Shown here piece after piece: positions 8,552 to 16,649 of a stretch of 64,000 nt of DNA. The notes beneath the pieces are model-generated. The model had not been told where the DNA came from. It saw only the letters and a list, made by a program, of their open reading frames with translations, and did not search any database. Numbering within the stretch: the stretch's first letter is position 1; each line of letters begins with the position of its first letter. Location: positions 1 through 64,000 of the forward strand of contig NZ_JANCMW010000015.1 in the NCBI RefSeq assembly GCF_029207565.1. Direction: 5' to 3'. The stretch is from Marinobacter iranensis. GTDB taxonomy: Bacteria > Pseudomonadota > Gammaproteobacteria > Pseudomonadales > Oleiphilaceae. Both the position numbers and the translations under genes were made by a program.

Positions 8552-11500
8552 GACACCTTCTGGCTCTTCTGGTTCTGGCAATTGTCATTGGCCGCACGCA
8601 TGGAGGGATAATCCGCAGCGCCACCCTTTCGGGCGGATTCGAAGGCCTCCCTTTGACGTGGATCCAGTTGATCCGCAACCCAGTCCATCAAGGGGTGATC
8701 CGGGCGAGTGTGCCCGCTGCCGGGCAGGCCATGGTCAATGATATTCCCCGCGAAGTCACGCGCCAGCGCCTTCCGGGTGAACACGTCCGCCTGCCAGAAT
8801 CCGCGCTTGGCTGCCAACAGTGCAATCGCCTGCATATGCGTCTTGACGTGAACATTGTGGCCTTCTGCCAGGAAGTCATCCAGGCCCAGCCCGTGGCGGT
8901 CCTGGAAGTAGACTTCGTTGACCTCATCCCAGACACTGGAACGAAGCACCTGGGGACTGGTGATCTGCCAGCCCCACAGGTTATCGAGGAAGTCGCTTCC
9001 CATGGTACGTGCCCCGGCGTAGCCATGCTCCATCAACGGTGCCAGCCACTGTGGATTGAGGTTGCGGGCGCGCAGCTCCACCTGCAGCGCACGCTGGAGG
9101 GAGTCCACCCGCGGGTTTTTCGGATCCGCGTACTGCAACACCCGGTTCTGCGGGGGCTCGCCGCGCAGATGTTCCACGGCATTGGACAAGCCACCCTGGA
9201 AATCAAAACCGTCATCGTTATCCAGCAGACCGTAGAGATGGCTGGCCCGCCCAAGGTACGTGTGATTCACGGTGTTCAACTGGCGGTCAAACGCCTGATG
9301 AGCCGGGTCTCCCCGGGAACCCTTGCCATAGACATGCCCCATGCGGCGGCGGTAGGCATCGCCCAGTTGGGCCCGATCCTCCCAGGCGCCGGTGCGGGTA
9401 GCCAGGCGGTTAACGCCGGCGCCATAGGCCCCCGGCGCAGTACCAAAGACCCGATAAGCGGCCTGGGCACCGGCATCCCGCGCAGAAGCACCCGCAGCCA
9501 GCAACACCCGGGTGTCCGCAACCCAGCGTACAGCAACCCCATTGGTTGCCAGGGATTCATTGCCGGGTTCACGCATATTGGCGGGCAGTACCGACAACGC
9601 CTGCTCCAGCGCCTGCTCCAGTTCCGGGTGCTCCACCCTGATGGATTCCGCAGCACCAGCCAGGGCATAGCGGGAGGCCATATCCAGCCATTCAAGCTGG
9701 CTTTCATAAAGATCCCGGAACAGCCCGGAGGTGGTGAACACCACATTACGCCGCACCGGTGTATCGGTCCCCGGCCCGGCGGGCAGGCGCTCCAGGCCCT
9801 TCACGATACCCCGGCTGTTCCATACCGGGCGAATCCCCAGCAGCTTCATGCCGAAGGCAATCATCACGCCTTCGTCCCGCACCGTGTCCGAGGCCCAGAG
9901 CACCAACGCGTCGCTCTGCTCCGGTGTGCTGTCTTTTTCGGCCCTGGCCTCTTCCACCAGTTCGGTGGCCAGCGACCAGGCAACCCTGGTTGGAATCAGG
10001 TCATCGGACAGGGCGTGGAAATTGCGCCCCGTTGGCAATGCAGCCGGCGTGCGCAATGGGTCGTTACCCTGCCCTGGCGCCACGAAACGGCCATCCAGCG
10101 CCGCGAGAAAACTATCGCGTTCAGACGCTGGAGAGGCTTCGAGATGTTTACGCCAGACTGGCTCGGGAGTACCGGCCTTGCCGGCCATGGAGTCCAGCAT
10201 GGTATCCACCATCTCGGCACTCCAGTCCCGGCCAAACACGTGTAGCCCCAGGGGCATGAAATGCTCCTGCATATCAGTCACGTAGTGACCAGCCTCGTGA
10301 ACCAGAAGATCCGGTGACAATTCATCCAGGGAGACCTCTTCCACGGACAGCCCCATCTCACCGGCGATTTCCTGCTCCAGGTCGTCGGAAATATCCAACA
10401 CCTGGATTTTCTCCCGCAGCATCTCCAGGGCCCGCTCCCGGGTAGGGCTGTCCGGTTCGTTGGCGGACTCCCAGGTTTCCACGAGCTGCCGGAGTTCCAG
10501 CAGTTCATCGTAGAGCTCCGTGGCCGCCAGAGGCGGCGTCAGATGGCTGATCATTACTCCCAGGGCCCGCCGCTTGGCCTGGATGCCCTCGCCCACACCG
10601 TCCACGATGTAGGGATAGATCAACGGCAGGTCACCCCCCAGCAGGTCCGGGTAGTCATCCCCCGTCAATCCGGCCCGACGGCGTGGCAGGAATTCCCTGG
10701 TGGAGTGGCGTCCCACATAGACCAGCGCATCCGCCTGATAGTGATCCCGCAGCCAATGGTAGAACCCCACGTATTGGTGGGTAGGCGGGAAGGTCAGGTT
10801 GGCGTGCAGCAGTTCCTCGTCCACTTCCCAGCCCCGGGGTGGTTGTGGGCCGATATAGATGTTGCCGAAACGAAGGCCGGGGAAAATCAACCGGTCGTCC
10901 ACCACCATCGACTGCCCGGGTGCTGCGCCCCACCCCTTGAGTCCGGGGATCCTCGTGTCGGCCAGGGCAACCCGGCTATCTTTCAGTTCGTCCTTGTGAC
11001 CACCTTCATCAAGACGCCTTTGCCAGAGCGCCTCATACTCATCCAGCCGAACCAGCGCGGCCCTGCGATTGGGATGCTGGAGGTGTTCGATCAGGTGCCG
11101 CAGGTCACGGATGCCGCGGCTCAGCAACCCCGTTGCCAGATCTTTCTCGCCCATTGCATGGGCCTGCTCAAGACGCTCGTGCAGATACCCCAACGGCCCA
11201 TGAACCATTTCCTGCCGGACAACCGCCGGCAAGGTTTCGAAGTAGCTTTGGTAGGTGTCACTGGACATGGAGGCAACCTCACCCGCCATATCACGCAAAG
11301 CGCGGGGGTCATCCGGCAGGCTTACGCCCCGTTGCTGTAGCAGGTCGGTGAGAGCCTTGGGGCTGTCCGGCAGCGGGCCGGTGTCATAACCTTCGGCCTT
11401 GAGCCAGGTCAGCATTTCGTAGAGGGAGGCTGGCACATCCAGGTTATCCGCGCCGATGTTCTGCCGGCCCGGAGGGTGGTTGTAGTAGATGATGGCGACG

Positions 11501-12759
11501 CGCTTGTCGGCGTTGTCCCTGGCCTGCAGTGCATGCCAGCGCTTGAGTCGGTCAGCAACCGCCTCCACCCGTTCCGGCACCGGCTGGGTCAGGGTCAGGG
11601 CCACACCGGTGCGCTCATCAATCACCTTCGGTTCCGCCGTCGCCAGTACCATGGGCTGGCTGACGCCCTGAAGTTCCGGCATCGCCAGCTTGTAATGCAC
11701 TTTATCCGAAGGGATGCCGTCGACCGACAATTGCCATTGATTGGCTGTTCGGGACGCCAGTCGCAGGCCTTTGATGACCGGCACATCCAGCCGGGTGAGC
11801 GCTTCGGTAACCTGGCGCCGGCCCTCGCCACCGCCGATAGTAAAGTCCTGCAGACTGACAATGCCGGAAAGGCTCGCCGGGCCAACCGTTTCATCCAGGG
11901 AACGAATCGCCTCCAGGCTGGCACCGCCCCACCGGGACAAAATGGCAAAGCACTGGATGCCGCGGGATTCCAGGGCCGCGCAGGTTGCGTCCAGCAACGC
12001 CCGATCGCCCGGGCGGTCGCCGCTGTCCAGGTCCAGGAGCGTTACGACCGGGCCAGAGCGCAGGTTCAAGTCCGCCGGATCATCCATGGCCTCACCATCG
12101 CGGTAATAGCGAATCAGCGCCCGGGGCGGCAGATCCGGCACGTTCATATCCTCGCCTGCCTGCGCCAGCAACCAGCGCAATACCCCATCCAGGTGTTGCG
12201 GGGTGCGGCCCTGGTAGAGAGCCCTGCCCTCAAGCCAGGGTTCCTGATCGGGAAACCGACCTTTCAATCCCTCCAGATGGGCTTTCAGATCCTCTCCGGG
12301 ATCCGGAGCTTTCATGAGGTTATTGAGGGCCGTGGCATCGAGCCTTTCCAGAACGGCGCGTCCTTCCAGCCGCGACAGTACGGTCAGGGCCCTGTCGCCG
12401 TTCACGGCCAGTATCGGAAAGTCACGCACGGAAGCCTGTTCGCGCACGGCCCGCTCGATCCGCCCAACCTGTTCGCCGAAAACCGCTGCCATCAGCAGTG
12501 CGTCGGCCTGCCCCACAAGATCATCAAGGGCCTTGTTGTCCAGTTTTGCCAACTGCTCCGGGGTTCGCAGGATAACCCGGTGCTCCGGGTGGGCGGCCAG
12601 GAAGTGCTCCGCGCCTGCGGCCATCTCTGCAGCCGATCGTTCCGAGATCACGCCGAATACCGTGGCACCAAACACCGGGGGCGAGAACAGCATTACCAGA
12701 CCCAAAAAAAAAGCAAACACCGGGCGGTTCCTATCTCGACCTGGACGTGTGTGGTTCAT
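8545..12759 (-). CDS. Exported CobN-like tetrapyrrole metal chelatase/dechelatase protein
   Basis: This is a 1404-aa protein of the CobN/BchH large-subunit family. Recognisable CobN blocks include GRHSTREFLP near residue 680, FTTSGLFRDLYES near 1010, FGTAPGAYGAGVNRL near 1105 and DNDDGFDFQGGLSNA near 1180. Unlike classical cytoplasmic CobN it begins with basic residues, a hydrophobic stretch (PVFAFFLGLVMLF) and a small-residue cleavage region, i.e. a signal peptide. No CobS/CobT or ChlI/ChlD ATPase partner is in the window. It sits between btuB and btuF, with a good ribosome site (GGAGAGG) and a coupled downstream gene. This suggests a periplasmic role in corrinoid or other metallo-tetrapyrrole handling, perhaps metal removal as described for the related HmuS. 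The function is inferred, not shown. Confidence 0.8.
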   Translation of the reverse strand: MNHTRPGRDRNRPVFAFFLGLVMLFSPPVFGATVFGVISERSAAEMAAGAEHFLAAHPEHRVILRTPEQLAKLDNKALDDLVGQADALLMAAVFGEQVGRIERAVREQASVRDFPILAVNGDRALTVLSRLEGRAVLERLDATALNNLMKAPDPGEDLKAHLEGLKGRFPDQEPWLEGRALYQGRTPQHLDGVLRWLLAQAGEDMNVPDLPPRALIRYYRDGEAMDDPADLNLRSGPVVTLLDLDSGDRPGDRALLDATCAALESRGIQCFAILSRWGGASLEAIRSLDETVGPASLSGIVSLQDFTIGGGEGRRQVTEALTRLDVPVIKGLRLASRTANQWQLSVDGIPSDKVHYKLAMPELQGVSQPMVLATAEPKVIDERTGVALTLTQPVPERVEAVADRLKRWHALQARDNADKRVAIIYYNHPPGRQNIGADNLDVPASLYEMLTWLKAEGYDTGPLPDSPKALTDLLQQRGVSLPDDPRALRDMAGEVASMSSDTYQSYFETLPAVVRQEMVHGPLGYLHERLEQAHAMGEKDLATGLLSRGIRDLRHLIEHLQHPNRRAALVRLDEYEALWQRRLDEGGHKDELKDSRVALADTRIPGLKGWGAAPGQSMVVDDRLIFPGLRFGNIYIGPQPPRGWEVDEELLHANLTFPPTHQYVGFYHWLRDHYQADALVYVGRHSTREFLPRRRAGLTGDDYPDLLGGDLPLIYPYIVDGVGEGIQAKRRALGVMISHLTPPLAATELYDELLELRQLVETWESANEPDSPTRERALEMLREKIQVLDISDDLEQEIAGEMGLSVEEVSLDELSPDLLVHEAGHYVTDMQEHFMPLGLHVFGRDWSAEMVDTMLDSMAGKAGTPEPVWRKHLEASPASERDSFLAALDGRFVAPGQGNDPLRTPAALPTGRNFHALSDDLIPTRVAWSLATELVEEARAEKDSTPEQSDALVLWASDTVRDEGVMIAFGMKLLGIRPVWNSRGIVKGLERLPAGPGTDTPVRRNVVFTTSGLFRDLYESQLEWLDMASRYALAGAAESIRVEHPELEQALEQALSVLPANMREPGNESLATNGVAVRWVADTRVLLAAGASARDAGAQAAYRVFGTAPGAYGAGVNRLATRTGAWEDRAQLGDAYRRRMGHVYGKGSRGDPAHQAFDRQLNTVNHTYLGRASHLYGLLDNDDGFDFQGGLSNAVEHLRGEPPQNRVLQYADPKNPRVDSLQRALQVELRARNLNPQWLAPLMEHGYAGARTMGSDFLDNLWGWQITSPQVLRSSVWDEVNEVYFQDRHGLGLDDFLAEGHNVHVKTHMQAIALLAAKRGFWQADVFTRKALARDFAGNIIDHGLPGSGHTRPDHPLMDWVADQLDPRQREAFESARKGGAADYPSMRAANDNCQNQKSQKVSC

Positions 12760-12781
12760 GTCTTTACCTCTCCGTGGCCGG

Positions 12782-14593
12782 TCAGATGTCGTAACGTATA
12801 GTCAGCATTGTGGTGCGGCCCGCGGCTATGTAGGCATCTCCACCCGAGCGCAATGCCGTGGCGTATTCCTTGTCTAACACATTGTCCAACGTCACATTGG
12901 TGGTCCAATGATTGTCGATACGCCATTTCGCCCGCAAATCCCAAGTGGTAAAGCCAGCGATGCGGTCCTCATTTTCAGCATCGTCGTAGCGATAGCCCTG
13001 GCCTTTAACCGTGGTGCCCACAGAAACGCGGCCAAAGGCCCGGTCGACATCAACCCGGAACTGTTTGGCGCTGCGACGACGAATGCGATTGTCAGTCTCC
13101 CGGTCACGGGGGTCGGTTACTGACGCGGCAGCCTTTACGGTCCATTCGTCCAGTTCCAGGCCAGCACTCAGCTCGGCACCCCGGATACGCGCCTCGTTGA
13201 CATTAAACGGGGCCGCCCGTCCGTCTATTGTGGTGAACACGATCAGGTCATCTGCGTCGGTCTGATAAATAACAGCATCCCAGAACCAATGGGTGTACTG
13301 GCCGCCAATACCAAGTTCCACGCTACCTGCGGTTTCCGGCTGCAGGTCTGCATTGCCAAAGTTGGGGAAATAAAGATCGTTGAAGGTCGGCGCGCGGAAA
13401 GACGTGCTGTAGCTCACCCTGGCGCGATGGTTCCGGTCCAGATCGACGCCCATAGCCACCGCCCCTGTTTCTTCGCGACCAAATGCCTCGTTGTCGTCCG
13501 CCCGCAAGCTCAATTGAAAGTCTGTAGGACCGAAGTTCAGTAGGGCCTGACCAAAAACGGCAGCGTTGGTGCGGCTGGTTTCGTCGAAATCAGTGGTGCT
13601 CTCCACTTCGTCCACCAGGAGTTCACCGCCCACGATGTACTCATGGCGCCCCGCACTGATCTGATTCTCCCAGCGAGCGCTACGAGTCTTGGTGTCGAAG
13701 GTGCTATTGCCGAAGGAATCGCGAGTGTCCTGCTCGTCAAGGGATTCCGCCAGCAGAATGCGGCTGCGCCAGTAATTGCTTATGGGTGCGTCCAGACGGA
13801 AACCTAGAGTCTGGATGGCAAAATCGGTGTCACCACCCTCAAATTCGGTGTTGCCCTGGGCACGCATGAGTACAACCCCGGCTTCCCCGCCCGAGTCAAA
13901 CTGGTGAGCAACGGACGCCAGGGCTGATGTATTACGGAAACCTTTGTCTTCACCGCCCTCCACGATGGCGGTGCCGTCCGTTTCCAGGTGGCTTGCACTC
14001 AGGCTGTATTTCATCCGACCTTCAGTACCGGCTGCACCCGCCACATACTCCTGAGTGTTGAAATTGCCGCCTCCCGCCTGGACCCAGCCTTCGTGGCCGG
14101 TTTCAGCGCTGTGGGTGAAAGCCTGGATGACACCACCCACGGCATCGGCACCGTAAAGGTTACTGCGGGAGCCACGGACAATTTCTACCCTCTCCACCAT
14201 TTGCGGTGGGAAATACTGCCAGGCTGCACTACCGCTGGTGGCCGAGCGCAAGCGGATGCCATCCACTAGGAACACCGTGGATTCGCTACCGGTGCCCCGG
14301 GTATACACACTGGTATTCTTTCCGAAAGAGCCGTTACTGGTGATATCAAGGCCCGGCTGGCCCACCAGCAGCTCCTCGAATGTCTGGGGCTGCAAACGTT
14401 CGATAGCCTGTTCATCAATCACTGTTACTGACGAATCGCTTTCGCCCCGCGTCTTCGGACCAAGCGTGGCCGTAACAACAATGGGATCCAGCGCCGAGAC
14501 AGTAGTCTCTTCGGCGGCTAACGCATCGGAAACTGGCAGGAAAACAAGGGGGAGACCGGACAACAGGACCGGCACGGACTTCGAATAACCCAT
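12782..14593 (-). CDS. btuB: TonB-dependent outer-membrane cobalamin receptor
   Basis: BtuB-type receptor (about 603 aa from the ATG at 14593; an in-frame TTG lies 18 bp upstream). A signal peptide is followed by a TonB box-like segment (DPIVVTATLG), then the plug domain (FEELLVGQPGLDI, VFLVDGIRLRSATSG, VERVEIVRGSRSNLYGADA) and a beta-barrel ending in TTMLTIRYDI. The size matches BtuB (about 600 aa) and is smaller than most siderophore receptors. A cobalamin riboswitch lies directly upstream, which makes B12 the likely ligand. The next gene, the exported CobN-like protein, starts 22 bp downstream. Confidence 0.93.
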   Translation of the reverse strand: MGYSKSVPVLLSGLPLVFLPVSDALAAEETTVSALDPIVVTATLGPKTRGESDSSVTVIDEQAIERLQPQTFEELLVGQPGLDITSNGSFGKNTSVYTRGTGSESTVFLVDGIRLRSATSGSAAWQYFPPQMVERVEIVRGSRSNLYGADAVGGVIQAFTHSAETGHEGWVQAGGGNFNTQEYVAGAAGTEGRMKYSLSASHLETDGTAIVEGGEDKGFRNTSALASVAHQFDSGGEAGVVLMRAQGNTEFEGGDTDFAIQTLGFRLDAPISNYWRSRILLAESLDEQDTRDSFGNSTFDTKTRSARWENQISAGRHEYIVGGELLVDEVESTTDFDETSRTNAAVFGQALLNFGPTDFQLSLRADDNEAFGREETGAVAMGVDLDRNHRARVSYSTSFRAPTFNDLYFPNFGNADLQPETAGSVELGIGGQYTHWFWDAVIYQTDADDLIVFTTIDGRAAPFNVNEARIRGAELSAGLELDEWTVKAAASVTDPRDRETDNRIRRRSAKQFRVDVDRAFGRVSVGTTVKGQGYRYDDAENEDRIAGFTTWDLRAKWRIDNHWTTNVTLDNVLDKEYATALRSGGDAYIAAGRTTMLTIRYDI

Positions 14594-14699
14594 ATCAACA
14601 CTCGCTGGCAAACCATGCGCACCCGCATGGTGATTGTTATGTTGCGGAGCTTGAGAGTGAGACTGGGGGAGGCAGGATACGAGTCAGGGTACGGGTGTG

Positions 14700-14935
14700 A
14701 GACCGACACAACTCTCCCACCGCCGTCGCCCTCCGCAACTTCCGGTGTGTATTCAGGCCGGTCTCCGGGCTTGCGAGTGGGGCAGCCTGTTGGGCTGGTC
14801 CGGGGCAATCACCTTCCCATGCATGACGCACAGTGGTTTTTACGATTGCCTTTAGCTCACTTACCGTTGCGGGGGCAGCGTCGGACTTTAACCGACTTCC
14901 CGTTTTAAGCTTTCCTGCGGGGATACCGCGAAAAA
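14700..14935 (-). promoter_or_regulatory. Cobalamin (AdoCbl) riboswitch upstream of btuB
   Basis: Read on the minus strand, the leader contains the ordered conserved blocks of the cobalamin riboswitch: a GGGAAGTCGGT...AAGTCCGACGC region, the GCCCCCGCAAC core (plus-strand about 14866-14876), an ACCACTG box (about 14829-14835), ATGGGAAGG, and the AGCCCGGAGACCGGCC element (14756-14771). A GCGGAGGGCGAC tail follows that could form the kissing loop. Outer boundaries are approximate. It lies 100-340 nt before the btuB start, so B12 is expected to repress btuB and the downstream transport genes. The rest of the 405-nt gap between btuB and the next gene shows nothing else certain. Confidence 0.95.
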
Positions 14936-14998
14936 AGCGTTACCTGAATACGGTGTTCATTTAATCGGGGGCCAAACTAGCAGCCCCTATGTGCTAAA

Positions 14999-16015
14999 TC
15001 AATAAAGACGACTTAAATACAGTGCCCGCTCAAACCGGGCCCATTCCGGCTCGGAGCCGGGCAACCCAAACCTCAGGGCCGCGGGATCCTCGAACTCCCG
15101 GACAAGGATCCCCTGGCGTGCCAACGCCGTTGCGATATCCGCGGCCCGGCTATCGCGAACGTATCGAAACAGCGCTGTACCGGTGGAACCATCAAGACCA
15201 TGGCGCGACAGGCATTCCGACAGTCGTCGGCTTTCGCTGTTTAATCGCTCGGCGGTCGCGGCGCGCCATGGATGGTCCGCCAGTACCCGGCTCATCACAA
15301 ATCGCGCTGGGCCACTGACAGACCAGGGCCCCAGGACCTGTCCGAGCCGGCCCACAATATCGGGATCACCCGCAACCGCACCTGCCCGCAGACCCGCGAG
15401 GCCAAAAAACTTGCCCAGGGACCTCATCGCCGCAAGCCCTGGCCGGTCGGTCGCGAAGCCAACGCTGAATTCCGGCGAGGCATCGATGAACGCCTCATCC
15501 ACGATCAGCCAGCCGCCCCGGCGTTGCAGCCGATCATGCCAGCCCAATAACCGATGTGGGTCGATGAGCTGGCCGGTCGGGTTGTTCGGGTTGATCAACA
15601 CCAACACATCCAGTTCGTCCAGCCAGGTCTCATCATTACTGACGAGTTGCTCACCGGTAATGCCTGTCACCCAATGGCCCCCAGCGACCCAACAATGCCC
15701 ATGCTCCTCGTAACCGGGCGAAGGCACCCCCACCCGGCACGGTGACCTCAACCGTGGCAGGGCCATAATCGCTGCCTGGCTGCCGGCAATAGGCATACAG
15801 GCGGAAGCATCCGGCGCACCAAGCCACTGCCTGATGCGTTGTTCCAGGCCATCATCAGGCTCCGGCAGGCGACGCCAAACCTCCTCGGGAATCACCGGCA
15901 CGGGCCAACCCAGCGGGTTGATGCCAGTGGAAAGATCCAGCCACTGCTCCAGCGGGATATCCCATTTCCTGGCGGCGGCGCGCAGCCGGCCGCCGTGCTC
16001 CGGAGGTAACATCAT
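14999..16015 (-). CDS. cobD: Threonine-phosphate decarboxylase (aminopropanol-phosphate branch of B12 synthesis)
   Basis: This PLP enzyme of the histidinol-phosphate aminotransferase fold (338 aa) converts L-threonine phosphate to (R)-1-amino-2-propanol phosphate. It is called CobD in Salmonella and CobC in Pseudomonas denitrificans. The opening EHGGRLRAAARKW...DLSTGINPLGWP is diagnostic for this family. NPNNPTG lies at 142-148, the cofactor Asp in IVDEAF near 173, and the PLP lysine is Lys202 in SLGKFFGLAGLR. It follows pduO by 34 bp and precedes the riboswitch. Partner genes cbiB, cobU/P, cobS/V and cobT/U are not in the window. Confidence 0.9.
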   Translation of the reverse strand: MMLPPEHGGRLRAAARKWDIPLEQWLDLSTGINPLGWPVPVIPEEVWRRLPEPDDGLEQRIRQWLGAPDASACMPIAGSQAAIMALPRLRSPCRVGVPSPGYEEHGHCWVAGGHWVTGITGEQLVSNDETWLDELDVLVLINPNNPTGQLIDPHRLLGWHDRLQRRGGWLIVDEAFIDASPEFSVGFATDRPGLAAMRSLGKFFGLAGLRAGAVAGDPDIVGRLGQVLGPWSVSGPARFVMSRVLADHPWRAATAERLNSESRRLSECLSRHGLDGSTGTALFRYVRDSRAADIATALARQGILVREFEDPAALRFGLPGSEPEWARFERALYLSRLY

Positions 16016-16049
16016 CTACCCTCAGCACCTGCTTCGCGGCGGGACGACA

Positions 16050-16607
16050 TCATTCGCCGGGCACCCACAGAACATCATCTTTTCCCTTGCCATTGGCGTG
16101 CCTGGCAAGCACGAACAACAGGTCAGACAAACGATTCATGTACTCCAGCACCGACTGGCTGATGTCCTGGTCCTGCTTCAACTGAACGATGATCCGCTCA
16201 GCCCGGCGCGTTACTGTGCGGGCATGATGGAGATGGGTTGCGGCAGGATTGCCCGCCGGAAGAATAAACGACCGCAACGATGGGATATCCGCATTGAACC
16301 GGTCAATTTCCTGTTCAAGCTCAAGGGTTTTCGAATCCGCCAGCCTGAGTGGTGGGTATTTCGGGCTCTCCTCGAACGGCGTACAAAGATCCGCACCAAC
16401 GTCGAACAGATCGTTCTGGATGCGCGCCAGTATCCCATCCAGTTCCTCGTCCACATGGAGCCTCGCAAGCCCGATCACGGCATTGGCTTCGTCTACAGTG
16501 CCATAGGCCTCCACGCGCAGATCGTACTTGGCAACCCGGCTGCCATCACCCAGGCCGGTGTCGCCCTTGTCTCCGGTTTTCGTGTATATCTTGGTGAGCC
16601 TAACCAT
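16050..16607 (-). CDS. pduO: PduO-type cob(I)alamin adenosyltransferase
   Basis: PduO/MMAB-type ATP:corrinoid adenosyltransferase (185 aa) makes coenzyme B12 from cob(I)alamin. Visible signatures are the N-terminal ATP-binding TKTGDKGDTGLGDG (from residue 9), RRAERIIVQL, and the C-terminal EYMNRLSDLLFVLAR. It starts 42 bp downstream of the acyl-CoA mutase large subunit gene. In other organisms such enzymes load AdoCbl directly onto a neighbouring mutase, so its role here is probably to serve the HcmAB-type mutase. It is unrelated to the CobO enzyme at 3800-4411. Confidence 0.93.
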   Translation of the reverse strand: MVRLTKIYTKTGDKGDTGLGDGSRVAKYDLRVEAYGTVDEANAVIGLARLHVDEELDGILARIQNDLFDVGADLCTPFEESPKYPPLRLADSKTLELEQEIDRFNADIPSLRSFILPAGNPAATHLHHARTVTRRAERIIVQLKQDQDISQSVLEYMNRLSDLLFVLARHANGKGKDDVLWVPGE

Positions 16608-16649
16608 TCATTTCTCCCGCGAACCGGTTCGGTCAGTTTACGAAGCCGG

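Noticed and set aside
8545-12759. Calling the CobN-like protein the cobaltochelatase subunit of a CobNST complex
   Set aside because: It carries an export signal, lies among uptake genes and has no CobS/CobT partners nearby.
8653-12801. Long plus-strand open frames opposite the CobN-like gene
   Set aside because: The minus-strand protein has clear CobN motifs and a signal peptide; the plus-strand frames are byproducts of codon bias.
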